Source: Acidobacteria bacterium Mor1 (GTDB taxonomy: Bacteria > Acidobacteriota > Polarisedimenticolia > Polarisedimenticolales > Polarisedimenticolaceae). Taken from it: DNA of 64,000 nucleotides. Position numbers and translations under genes: made by a program. Every line of letters begins with the position of its first letter. The first letter of the stretch is position 1. The stretch covers positions 5,921,001 through 5,985,000 of the forward strand of contig CP011806.1 in assembly GCA_001664505.1 (NCBI GenBank), in the 5' to 3' direction. The notes beneath the pieces were generated by a model. That model did no database searches. It had not been told where the DNA came from and saw only the letters and a program-made list of their open reading frames with translations. Below are positions 15,221 to 23,194 of this stretch, one piece after another.

Positions 15221-16056
15221 TTCCGGCGCGGAAGAACCCGGTACAGATCACCAAGATGTCCGGTGCGGGCAACGATTTCATCGTGCTCGGTGCCGAGGAC
15301 CGGGCGCGGATCGGAGAAGGGCTCATCCCCTGGACCCGGACCATCTGCCGGCGCGGCCTCTCGGTCGGTGCCGACGGAGTGCTGATCGTCGAGGGAGTGG
15401 AACCCGGGCGGGTGCGGATGCGTTACCTCAACGCAGACGGGACGCCGGCCTTCTGCGGCAACGGGTCCCGCTGTGCCGCCCGCTTCGCCTTTCTCAACGG
15501 CCTCGCGGGGGAGACGATGATGCTTCTGACCGATGCCGGCGAGATGCCGGCTCGGATCGAGGGAGACCGGGTCCACGTGTCGATGCCCCGTCCGACCGCG
15601 CCGTTGGCTCACCAGCTGGAACTGGGCTCCAGTCCGGTTGCGGGTCAGCGTGTGCTCGCCGGCGTGCCCCATTTCGTGACCTTCGTCGACGACCTGCCCA
15701 ACGCACCGCTCGACCGGCTCGGTCCGGGTTTGCGAGCCCACCCTTCCTTCGGGGAGGAGGGGACCAACGTGAATCTGGTTCAGTGGTTCGGCGACGAACA
15801 TCTCGGGGTGCGCACCTTCGAGCGCGGCGTCGAGGGGGAGACCCTCTCCTGCGGCAGCGGCGCGCTGGCGGCGGCCTGGGGCGCCCGGCTTCACGACCGC
15901 CACGGCGCGGTGCGGGTCACGCCGACCAGCGGCGTCGAGCTCGAGATCGTCTACCCGGATCCGGAGCACGGGGCGGAGTTCATCCGGCTCAGCGGCGAAG
16001 CGCGGGTGGTGTTCCACGCCACCGTCGACGGCGAGGCGTCCCGAGGGTTCGCGTGA
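15217..16056 (+). CDS. dapF: Diaminopimelate epimerase
   Basis: DapF converts LL- to meso-diaminopimelate for lysine and peptidoglycan synthesis. The 279-residue protein has both catalytic cysteine motifs: Cys80 in FCGNGSRCAA and Cys212 in ETLSCGSGALAA. The N-terminal KMSGAGNDFIV signature and the mid-protein EGTNVNLVQ segment are also present. The two cysteines act as acid and base in a cofactor-independent epimerisation. The ATG at 15217 overlaps the preceding lipoprotein stop, and the stop overlaps the following membrane protein start (GTGA), so the three genes are translationally linked. Confidence 0.95.
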   Translation: MIPARKNPVQITKMSGAGNDFIVLGAEDRARIGEGLIPWTRTICRRGLSVGADGVLIVEGVEPGRVRMRYLNADGTPAFCGNGSRCAARFAFLNGLAGETMMLLTDAGEMPARIEGDRVHVSMPRPTAPLAHQLELGSSPVAGQRVLAGVPHFVTFVDDLPNAPLDRLGPGLRAHPSFGEEGTNVNLVQWFGDEHLGVRTFERGVEGETLSCGSGALAAAWGARLHDRHGAVRVTPTSGVELEIVYPDPEHGAEFIRLSGEARVVFHATVDGEASRGFA

Positions 16057-16364
16057 GCGAGGTCGAACCCACAACCGGCGTGGAGCCGGGGGAAGAGCTC
16101 GCGCCGCGCAAGCAGGTCTCGACGCTGCGTAAGATCTTCGACTGGATCCTCGGGATCCTGTTGATCGTTGCGGGCATCATCGCCGGCCCGATTCCGATCC
16201 TCCAGGGCTGGATCTTCGTCGGCCTCGGGTTGATGGTGCTGAGCAGCCACAGCCGTTTGGCGCGCAAGCTGCTGGACCGGCTGAAGCAGGCCGGCCACGA
16301 CATCAAGGCGCGGGTCGGCGGCCGCGGCAAGAGCGGCGACGAACCCCCCAAGGAAACGAGCTAG
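16053..16364 (+). CDS. Small PGPGW-type transmembrane protein
   Basis: A 103-residue protein with two closely spaced hydrophobic segments (about residues 30-45 and 50-66) joined by AGPIPILQGWIFVGLGLMVLS. This matches the PGPGW family of putative membrane proteins, where a Pro-Gly-rich turn precedes Trp. The C-terminus is a basic cytoplasmic tail. Start GTG at 16053 overlaps the dapF stop. Its TAG lies in the 12-bp palindrome CGAGCTAGCTCG (16357-16368), which also supplies the stop of the convergent transporter gene. Function unknown. Confidence 0.7.
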   Translation: MSEVEPTTGVEPGEELAPRKQVSTLRKIFDWILGILLIVAGIIAGPIPILQGWIFVGLGLMVLSSHSRLARKLLDRLKQAGHDIKARVGGRGKSGDEPPKETS

Positions 16365-17233
16365 CTCGCGTCTTTCGCTCGCGGCCAGAGTTCGGTCACG
16401 AGCATCCCGGCCAGAATCAGGATCGATCCGGCGATCTCGCCGCTGCCGAACCGTTCGCCCGCAAAGGCGAAGGCGGTGACCGTGGCGAAGACCGGCTCCA
16501 TCGTCAGGATCACCGCGGCCCGGGTCGGGGTGGTCTTGCGCTGGGCGTAGTTCTGGGCCATCACCGCGATCAAGCTTCCGAGGAACGCGGTGGCCAGCAG
16601 GGCGGCCCACACGTCGGGGGTCGAGACCCAGCGCGGCGTTTCCAGCAGGGTCGCCGGCCAGCAGAGCAGCGCGACCCAGAACATCTGGGCGAACAGCAGC
16701 GGCAGCAGTTCGCAGCGCCGGCTGAAGCGATCCACCGCCAGGATCTGGACGGCGAAGGAGAGGGCGCAGCCGAGGGTCAGCAGGTCGCCGCGCAGCCAGT
16801 TGCGCGGGTCGACGCCGGTGAGCAGCACCAGCCCCGCCGTGGCCAGCAACACGCCGATCACCGATCCCGCCGCGGGCAGCCGTCGCAGCACGACGACCAG
16901 CAGCAGGGGGACCATCACCACGTAGAGCCCGGTCAGGAACGCCGAGCGTGCGGCTCCGATCTCCTCGAGGCCGACGGTCTGGAGGGCGAACCCGACCATC
17001 AGCGGCGCACCGACGGCGAAGCCCGCGATCCAGGCCTCGCGGGAGGGCCAGGTCCGGCGCACCACCACCACGGGCAGCAGCATCAGCAGCGCCAGGGTGA
17101 AGCGCAGCGCGTTGAACAGCAGCGAGGAGACCCGCTCGATGGCGGCGTCGACCACCACGAAGGTGCTGCCCCAGATCAGGGCGGCGCCGAGCAGGACGAG
17201 GTCTGCGCGGAGGGTGTGGTTGCGGTTCGCGAT
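16361..17233 (-). CDS. EamA/DMT-family transporter with non-standard start codon
   Basis: A ten-helix drug/metabolite transporter of the EamA type with two repeated five-helix halves. The first annotatable ATG/GTG/TTG codon (GTG 17158) would cut through helix 1. The frame remains open upstream and encodes RADLVLLGAALIWGSTFVVV, a normal EamA start, back to a TAG at 17249-17251. Between that stop and 17158 there is no ATG, GTG or TTG. ATC at 17233 has CGGAG seven bases upstream and is my best guess for a rare start; CTC or CTG starts, or readthrough of the TAG that ends the upstream gene in the same frame, are alternatives. Substrate unknown. Confidence 0.75.
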   Translation of the reverse strand: MANRNHTLRADLVLLGAALIWGSTFVVVDAAIERVSSLLFNALRFTLALLMLLPVVVVRRTWPSREAWIAGFAVGAPLMVGFALQTVGLEEIGAARSAFLTGLYVVMVPLLLVVVLRRLPAAGSVIGVLLATAGLVLLTGVDPRNWLRGDLLTLGCALSFAVQILAVDRFSRRCELLPLLFAQMFWVALLCWPATLLETPRWVSTPDVWAALLATAFLGSLIAVMAQNYAQRKTTPTRAAVILTMEPVFATVTAFAFAGERFGSGEIAGSILILAGMLVTELWPRAKDAS

Positions 17234-17248
17234 CGAAGCGCTCCGAAC

Positions 17249-18244
17249 CTACTCCGCGGGAGGCAGAAGCTCGGCGTTGCCGGCGGCCAGGACCTGAACG
17301 AAGGCGCTGTGCAGGATCTCGAGACCGCCCGGTCCCAGGTGCGAGTAGCGGCGCATGAAGGTCTCGCGGCCCCGGTTCAGGTGATCACCGATGCGCTTGG
17401 CCAGGTCGCCGTTCTGGCGGCCGAGCATTACCGACTCCTCGTTGTAGAGCCGGATATCGGTGGCGATCAACTTGGCGTAGCGCTTTGCCGAGACCTGATC
17501 GGGATTCTCCTCGGCCTCGGCGGGCTTGCTTTCCACCGGAGCCATCGCCGACGGTTCCGGGCGGATGCCCGGGTTGGTTCCGGCGGAAACTCGCGGAGTG
17601 GTCTCGGCGGAAGGCTGAATCACCTCTACCGCAGGCGTATCCGCTTCGACGGTGGGGGCGGTGGCCGGCGCCGCAGTGGCCTCGTTCACGGGAGCAGGGG
17701 CCGCGGGAGCCTGGGCCGCCGCTGCCTGATTCGCCGTAGCCTGATTCGCGGCAGGCGACGGCTGTTGGGCCGGCCGCAGCTTACGGCGGGCCAGATCCAG
17801 GTCGAGCTTGAGCTCGGCGAACTGTCCGAGAATCGAGAGGGTGGCCGGATTCCAGCCGGTGGATTCCTGCCCCCGCTCGGCGAGCAGCAGCGCCACGGCT
17901 CGTCCGCCGACCCGGACGGCCAGGGCGACGGTTTCGCCGGCCGGCGGTTGTCCGAAGTCGGGTGCGGCGACACCGTCGGGTTTGGTCACGAGCCCCTGGC
18001 CGGACTCCAGGACCTCGCCGACCCAGCCGTTGCGTGCGTCGTCGCTCCATTCCTTGAGCCGCGGGCTCAACGAGGGCTCGTAGCCGACGCAACCCCAGCC
18101 CTTGACCTTGCCCTGGCGGACCAGGAAGATCGCGCAACGGGACGATCCGACCCGGGACGCGTCGAGCAGCTTGTGAAAGACCTCGGACGGGGTACCGGCG
18201 CCGGCGAGCGCGCCCACTTTCTGAGCGAGGGTATCGAACGACAC
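17249..18244 (-). CDS. GAF-like protein with Pro/Ala linker and conserved C-terminal helical domain
   Basis: A 331-residue protein. Residues about 5-150 look like a GAF-type sensory domain (FHKLLDASRVGSSRCAIFLVR, WVGEVLESGQGLV, VRVGGRAVALLLAERG). A Pro/Ala/Thr-rich linker of about 90 residues follows. The last 70 residues hold AKRYAKLIATDIRLYNEESV, a helical segment I recognise as recurrent at the ends of Acidobacteriota and deltaproteobacterial regulatory proteins, function unestablished. Start GTG 18244 has GGAGG six bases upstream; TTG at 18250 directly abuts that site. The EamA gene continues in the same frame after the TAG. Confidence 0.7.
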   Translation of the reverse strand: MSFDTLAQKVGALAGAGTPSEVFHKLLDASRVGSSRCAIFLVRQGKVKGWGCVGYEPSLSPRLKEWSDDARNGWVGEVLESGQGLVTKPDGVAAPDFGQPPAGETVALAVRVGGRAVALLLAERGQESTGWNPATLSILGQFAELKLDLDLARRKLRPAQQPSPAANQATANQAAAAQAPAAPAPVNEATAAPATAPTVEADTPAVEVIQPSAETTPRVSAGTNPGIRPEPSAMAPVESKPAEAEENPDQVSAKRYAKLIATDIRLYNEESVMLGRQNGDLAKRIGDHLNRGRETFMRRYSHLGPGGLEILHSAFVQVLAAGNAELLPPAE

Positions 18245-18335
18245 GGACAACCTCCGATGAGTTCAGCAGGACACCGCGACTTTAGCACCGGGCCGGGGCC
18301 CAGAGAAGAGTTGATCCGAGCGGATTCGAGGCGGG

Positions 18336-19322
18336 TCAGCGCAGGCGCGGATCGTTCAGCAGGGGCGCGAACTCGCTGAATCCCGGCAAAACCACCCGCA
18401 TTCCTGGGGCAATGCGCACCAGCTCGGCCAGCACCTCGATCGCCTCGGAGGGGCGTTCGGCGCGTGCGAGGACCGAGGCGCGGTTCAGCCGGTAGATCGT
18501 CTCGTCGGGCGCGAAGCGGGAGGCCTCGCCGTAGGCGCGCTCGGCGGCATGGTCGTCGCCGGTCTCCTCGAAAACCCGGGCCAGGTTGTTCCAGGTCGGG
18601 TGGTAGTCGTGGCGCAGCTGGAGTGCCTGGACGTAAGCCCGTACGGCGTCGCCCCAGCGGTGGGCCTGGGCCAGGGTCAGCCCGAGGTTGTGCCAGGCCT
18701 CGTGGTCCTGCCGCTGAATGCGCAGTGCCGTGCGCAGGGCCTGCTCCGCCTCGTCGAGCAGGCCGAGATCGAGGCAGGTCGTGCCCAGGTTGTACCAGAC
18801 GCCGTGGTCCTGTGGGACCAGCTCCGCCGCCTGGCGGTAGGCGTCCATGGCGCCCCGGGCGTCGCCGATACGGCTCAGCGCCAGGGCCAGGTTGAACCAG
18901 ACCTGGTGATCCCGGGGTTCGAGCTGGAGCGACTGCCGGTAGTGTTCGACGGCGTCGTCGAAGCGTTCGAGGTCGCAGAGCACGTTCCCCAGATTGAACC
19001 AGACGGCATAGGCATGAGGGTTGCGCTCGAGGGCGGAGTGGTAACAGGTCTCGGCCCGCTCGAGTTGGTCGAGCAGGGCATAACAGTTGCCCAGGTTGTT
19101 CCAGCTCTCGAAAGGAGCCGGATTCAGGGCGACCGCCTGTTCGAACTCGATGGCCGCGGCGCGGTAGTCTCCGCGCTCCCACGCACCTTCGGCGGCGGCC
19201 AGACGTGTTTCCACCTCGCCGTCACGATGCGGCCGGGGTTCGCCTCCTCGAACGTGGATGGCGCTCCTCCGGCCAGGAGCTTTGCGGCCGGTCCCGATTC
19301 CCTTGCGCGTTCGATCCGTCAC
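18336..19322 (-). CDS. Tetratricopeptide repeat protein
   Basis: A 328-residue soluble protein made almost entirely of about seven canonical 34-residue TPR units between residues 40 and 300, with repeated features such as ESWNNLGNCYALLDQLERAE, VWFNLGNVLCDLERFDDAVE and VWYNLGTTCLDLGLLDEAEQ. No signal peptide or enzymatic domain is seen; the N-terminal 35 residues are basic. TPRs act as protein-binding scaffolds. The GTG at 19322 has AAGGA about nine bases upstream. It is divergent from lpxC and probably co-transcribed with the GAF-like gene downstream, since only 90 bases separate them. Partner unknown. Confidence 0.8.
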   Translation of the reverse strand: MTDRTRKGIGTGRKAPGRRSAIHVRGGEPRPHRDGEVETRLAAAEGAWERGDYRAAAIEFEQAVALNPAPFESWNNLGNCYALLDQLERAETCYHSALERNPHAYAVWFNLGNVLCDLERFDDAVEHYRQSLQLEPRDHQVWFNLALALSRIGDARGAMDAYRQAAELVPQDHGVWYNLGTTCLDLGLLDEAEQALRTALRIQRQDHEAWHNLGLTLAQAHRWGDAVRAYVQALQLRHDYHPTWNNLARVFEETGDDHAAERAYGEASRFAPDETIYRLNRASVLARAERPSEAIEVLAELVRIAPGMRVVLPGFSEFAPLLNDPRLR

Positions 19323-19406
19323 GGATGCGTGTCCTTCAGGGGGGGAAGGCTTGCCGATTCAAACACTTTGCAGACTCAGCGTCAACGTATCTTGTCTGCG
19401 ATATCA

Positions 19407-19427
19407 AGTTGTGGAATTGCAACAACT
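19407..19427. promoter_or_regulatory. Inverted repeat AGTTGT-N9-ACAACT in the TPR/lpxC divergent region
   Basis: Six-base perfect arms lie in the unusually AT-rich middle of the 236-base spacer between the divergent TPR gene and lpxC. The size fits a binding site for a dimeric regulator. The same spacer has TACAAT at 19524-19529 facing lpxC. No family can be assigned. Confidence 0.3.
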
Positions 19428-19523
19428 CTGGGGCATGATTGTCGCTGCCGATCGGTCGGAGCGCGCTACCGTTTCTCGACCGAACCCGGACCGGGGGCGG
19501 GGAGCCGCTTCGGCGAAAAGGTC

Positions 19524-19529
19524 TACAAT
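19524..19529 (+). promoter_or_regulatory. -10-like TACAAT upstream of lpxC
   Basis: TACAAT lies 29 bases before the lpxC ATG, and GGAG at 19546-19549 supplies a ribosome-binding site, so this transcript would have a short conventional leader. No convincing -35 element is visible. Confidence 0.4.
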
Positions 19530-19558
19530 GTTGCGGCGGAGGGGTGGAGCCGAAACCG

Positions 19559-20449
19559 ATGCTCACGAGACGCACGCTGGCCCGGGACGCGAAGATCGAG
19601 GGGATCGGTCTGCATACCGGCAAGATGGTCCACATGCACCTGCGGCCGGCGCCGTCGGGCAGCGGCATCGTGTTCGTTCGCACCGACCTTGATCACGCCG
19701 AGATTCCCGCGACTCTCGCCCACGTGGGCCCGAGCTTCTACGCCACCGTGATCGGCCGCGAGGAGGTCACGGTTTCGACCATCGAGCACCTGATGGCGGC
19801 TCTCTACGCGCTGCAGATCGACGACGTGCGCGTCGAGCTGGACGGTCCCGAGGTCCCGGTGATGGACGGTTCCTCCCGTCCCTTCGTCGACGCGCTGCGC
19901 AAGGCGGGCAGCTCCGAGCACGATGAGCCCCGCCAGTACATCACCATCATCCGTCCGGTCTCGGTCAGCCATGACGAGAAGCGTGTGGCGATCTATCCCT
20001 GCTCCGAGTTCCGGGTGACCTACGCCATCGACTTCGACCACCCTCGGCTCGGTTACCAGGAGTTGACCGCGGGGCTCTGGGGGCAGCGTGCCTTCGACGA
20101 GAAGCTGGCCCCGGCGCGCACCTTCACCTTCGAGCGGGACGTTCAGGCGCTGCAGCGGGAAGGGCTGGCGCTGGGTGGTTCGCTGGACAACGCCGTGGTG
20201 ATCGGGGACGAGGGCATCCTCAACCAGGAGCTGCGCTTTCCCGACGAGTTCGTCCGGCACAAGATGCTGGACCTGACCGGCGACCTGTCGCTGCTGGGGC
20301 ACCCTGTGCGCGGTCACGTCGTCGCCTACCGGGCCGGACACGACATGCATCTGCGTCTGGCCAAGCGAATTCTCGAATGCGGCGATTGCTGGTACCTCGC
20401 GCCCTGGTCGGGCGCGGGCATGAATCACGAAGCGGCAGCCGGAGCGTGA
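19559..20449 (+). CDS. lpxC: UDP-3-O-acyl-N-acetylglucosamine deacetylase
   Basis: LpxC performs the committed, zinc-dependent deacetylation in lipid A synthesis. The 296-residue protein has the full active site: STIEHLMAAL (Glu76 and zinc ligand His77), HKMLDLTGDLSLLG (zinc ligands His234 and Asp238) and YRAGHDMH (catalytic His261). IEGIGLHTG near the N-terminus is the usual start region. The ATG at 19559 follows GGAG. lpxC stands apart from lpxD-fabZ-lpxA (40641-42903) and instead heads an operon with DUF4390 and NtrY/NtrX-like genes, coupled by a GTGA overlap. Confidence 0.96.
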   Translation: MLTRRTLARDAKIEGIGLHTGKMVHMHLRPAPSGSGIVFVRTDLDHAEIPATLAHVGPSFYATVIGREEVTVSTIEHLMAALYALQIDDVRVELDGPEVPVMDGSSRPFVDALRKAGSSEHDEPRQYITIIRPVSVSHDEKRVAIYPCSEFRVTYAIDFDHPRLGYQELTAGLWGQRAFDEKLAPARTFTFERDVQALQREGLALGGSLDNAVVIGDEGILNQELRFPDEFVRHKMLDLTGDLSLLGHPVRGHVVAYRAGHDMHLRLAKRILECGDCWYLAPWSGAGMNHEAAAGA

Positions 20450-21039
20450 GGCGGGCGGCCGTCGGCCTGCGACGCGGTTGCGGCCTGCTCCTGGTGCTCG
20501 GGGCGGTCTGTGTCTCATGGGCCGGTTCCGGTCTCGACCCGGTCATTTCCGATCTCAGTTCCCGCATCGACGATGACGAGCTGCTGGTCAGCTTCCGGCT
20601 GGATCACGCGCTGTCCGAGGACACCCTCGAGCGCCTGCATTCCGGGGACGCGCTGCAGTTCCAGCACCGGGTCGAGTTGATTCGAAGGAAGGCCTACTGG
20701 GTGACCCCCAACCGTACCCTCGGCCGCACCGTGGTGGAGTCCCAGGTCGAGTACGACTCGCTGACCCGCCAGTACAGGCTCTACCGCCGCACCGAGAACG
20801 AGACCCGCGGCGACGCGCAGCCCTACGTCGATACCGAGGTGCGGCGCAGCACCAAGTCGCTGGCCGAGGCGGTGGACTGGCTGGTCGCCATGCAGGACGT
20901 GCCCCTGGCCTGGTCCCCGGACCCGGCCCTCGAGGACCGGCTCAAGGTCCGGGTGGAGTCGCTCTTCGGCCGCCGCATGATCCTCTACATGGTGCCCTCC
21001 CGCCGCTCGATCGCGGCGGAGCTGCGGCTGGAGTTCTGA
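20446..21039 (+). CDS. DUF4390-family exported protein
   Basis: A 197-residue protein with a signal peptide (LRRGCGLLLVLGAVCVSWAGS) and a beta-rich mature part including ELLVSFRLDHALSEDTLERLHSGD, VTPNRTLGRTVV and QYRLYRR. This matches DUF4390, which is commonly encoded just before an NtrY-like sensor kinase, exactly as here. The start is GTG at 20446, overlapping the lpxC stop. The genomic link suggests it could act as periplasmic partner of the kinase at 21046, but its biochemical role is unknown. Confidence 0.75.
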   Translation: MRRAAVGLRRGCGLLLVLGAVCVSWAGSGLDPVISDLSSRIDDDELLVSFRLDHALSEDTLERLHSGDALQFQHRVELIRRKAYWVTPNRTLGRTVVESQVEYDSLTRQYRLYRRTENETRGDAQPYVDTEVRRSTKSLAEAVDWLVAMQDVPLAWSPDPALEDRLKVRVESLFGRRMILYMVPSRRSIAAELRLEF

Positions 21040-21045
21040 TCGCCG

Positions 21046-23169
21046 ATGCCGACCAGCCGCCGCAACTTCCGATGGCTTCTGATGCTGGTGCTGATCGCCG
21101 CGGTGGTCGGGATCTACGTGCTGGCCTCCCGGCTGGCCGAGCTCGGCCCCGAGCTGGAGGTCAACCGCTACCTGCTGCCGACCCTCTCGATCGGGTTGGT
21201 CGTGCTGGTACTGGGGCTCGCCGGCATTCTGATCCGCAACCTGGTGCAGCTGGTCGTCGAACGCAAGAAGGGCATCCTCGGCTCGCAGCTGCGCAGCAAG
21301 CTGGTCTTTTTCTTCGTCGCCCTGATGCTGTTGCCGGCGTTGATCCTGTTCGTCGGTTCGGGAGCGTTCATCAAGAAGACCGTCGAGGGCATGGTGCGCA
21401 CGCCGGTCGAGGAGATCACCCAGAACGCCCGGGAGATCTTCGGCATCTGGAGCGACCACCTCGAGGGGCAAGCGGTAGAGAGCGCCGAGCGGATCGCCGC
21501 CGACCGCGGCGTGCGGCCCGGGCCCCGGGGGGAGCCGGTCGACTGGGTCGTCTGGATCGACGGAGAGCGGCAGCGGGCCTGGACCGCCGACCGGCCGGAA
21601 CTGGACGAGGGGCTCGACGCGGTGCAGCCGCTGTTCGCCGGGCTGGTCGAGGAGGTGCGGGAACAGGGGCGGTCGCGCAGCGGGATCGAGCGTCTCGCCG
21701 GAGGGCTCGTGGTGCAGGCCGCGGCGCCACGGGGGGATGGAGGCGGCGTCGTTTGCGTCGGCTACTTCGTCGCCCGGGACATGGTCTCCCGGATGGAGCG
21801 AATCACTGCCGGCACGGCGACCTTCCAGCAGTTCCGGCTGCAGCGCAAGGAACTGGTCAACCTGTACCTGACCCTGATCGCCCTGGTGTTCCTGATCACC
21901 GTGTTCGCCGCCAGCTGGATGGGCTTCTACCTGGCTCGGCGCATCACCGTGCCGCTGCAGGAACTCGCCGCGGCCTCCCGGGAGATTTCGACGGGCAACC
22001 TGGACGTGCGCGTCGAGGACACCGTGGGGGACGAGGTCGGAACCCTGGTCGAGGCGTTCAACGACATGGCCGCCCAGCTCCAGGAGAGCCGTGAAGTGAT
22101 CGTTCGCTCGACGGCGGACCTGCGCCGCTCCAACCGGGAGCTGGACGAACGCCGCCGCTACATCGAGACGCTGATCGCCAGCCTGTCGACGGCGGTGATC
22201 TCCCTGGACGACCACGGATACGTGACGACGACCAACCCGGCCGTCGAGTCGGTGCTCGGTCTGTCCTTGCGTTTCGGCGACCCGTTGGCCAGCAAGGTCG
22301 AGGTGCCGGGACTCGAACCCCTGGGGGAGATGCTGCGGCACTTCCGTGAAGATGCGGGGGAAACCGTGCGGCGGGACCTGACCCTGTCCCGGGCCGAGAG
22401 TTCGGTCAACGTGGCGGTGCAGATCTCGTCGCTGCGGGGAGCCGGAGGAGAATCGTTGGGCACGCTGTTGATGGCCGAGGACCTGACCGATCTGTTGCGC
22501 GCCCAGAAGGCCGCTGCCTGGCGGGAGGTCGCCCGCCGGATCGCCCACGAGATCAAGAACCCGCTGACCCCGATCCAGCTGTCGGCCCAACGGCTGCGGC
22601 GCAAGTTCGCTGCGGGTGCCGAGGATCTCGGGCAGGTGGTTCCCGAGGCCACCGCGTCCATCGAGCGGGAGGTCGGCGCGCTCAAGCATCTGGTCGACGA
22701 ATTCTCCCGTTTCGCGCGGATGCCCGAGGTCAACCCCCGGCCGGTGCGCTTCGACGAGGTGGTCGACTCGGTGCAGGCGCTCTACCGCGGCGTGCCGGGA
22801 CTCGAGTGGCAGGTCGAGACCGACACCGACATGGAATCGGTCCGGGTGGACGAGGAACAGATGCGCCGGGCGTTGATCAACCTGATCGACAACGCCGTCG
22901 CGGCGATGGAAGGCAGCGGCACGATCTACATCCGCGCTCACGAGTACGCCGGCCCCGGGTCGCTGCGGATCGAGGTCGCCGATTCCGGGCCGGGGATTCC
23001 GCCCCAGGACCGGGACAAGATGTTCGTGCCCTACTTCTCGACCAAGGACCGGGGCAGCGGCCTCGGGTTGGCCATCGTGCACCGGGTGATCACCGATCAT
23101 CGCGGCACGATTCGCATCGAAGACAACGAGCCGCGGGGAGCCCGGTTCGTGATCGAGATCCCGGCCTGA
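21046..23169 (+). CDS. NtrY-like membrane sensor histidine kinase (TM-HAMP-PAS-HisKA-HATPase)
   Basis: A 707-residue kinase. Three membrane helices near residues 10-30, 43-66 and 85-105 precede an extracytoplasmic domain of about 165 residues. Another helix (about 272-298) leads to HAMP (about 300-355), a PAS domain (375-480), HisKA with RRIAHEIKNPLTP (His501), and HATPase with NLIDNAVAAM, DSGPGIP and GSGLGLAIVH. This is the NtrY architecture. The NtrX-like regulator follows after 25 bases and is its likely partner. Being in one operon with lpxC and DUF4390 suggests an envelope-related stimulus rather than nitrogen, which is an inference from context. Confidence 0.85.
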   Translation: MPTSRRNFRWLLMLVLIAAVVGIYVLASRLAELGPELEVNRYLLPTLSIGLVVLVLGLAGILIRNLVQLVVERKKGILGSQLRSKLVFFFVALMLLPALILFVGSGAFIKKTVEGMVRTPVEEITQNAREIFGIWSDHLEGQAVESAERIAADRGVRPGPRGEPVDWVVWIDGERQRAWTADRPELDEGLDAVQPLFAGLVEEVREQGRSRSGIERLAGGLVVQAAAPRGDGGGVVCVGYFVARDMVSRMERITAGTATFQQFRLQRKELVNLYLTLIALVFLITVFAASWMGFYLARRITVPLQELAAASREISTGNLDVRVEDTVGDEVGTLVEAFNDMAAQLQESREVIVRSTADLRRSNRELDERRRYIETLIASLSTAVISLDDHGYVTTTNPAVESVLGLSLRFGDPLASKVEVPGLEPLGEMLRHFREDAGETVRRDLTLSRAESSVNVAVQISSLRGAGGESLGTLLMAEDLTDLLRAQKAAAWREVARRIAHEIKNPLTPIQLSAQRLRRKFAAGAEDLGQVVPEATASIEREVGALKHLVDEFSRFARMPEVNPRPVRFDEVVDSVQALYRGVPGLEWQVETDTDMESVRVDEEQMRRALINLIDNAVAAMEGSGTIYIRAHEYAGPGSLRIEVADSGPGIPPQDRDKMFVPYFSTKDRGSGLGLAIVHRVITDHRGTIRIEDNEPRGARFVIEIPA

Positions 23170-23194
23170 GGGCGCGGGGACCGACGGAGGAACG

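Noticed and set aside
16357-16368. Palindrome CGAGCTAGCTCG as an operator
   Set aside because: It is at the convergent ends of two genes and simply provides both TAG stop codons; no promoter is nearby.
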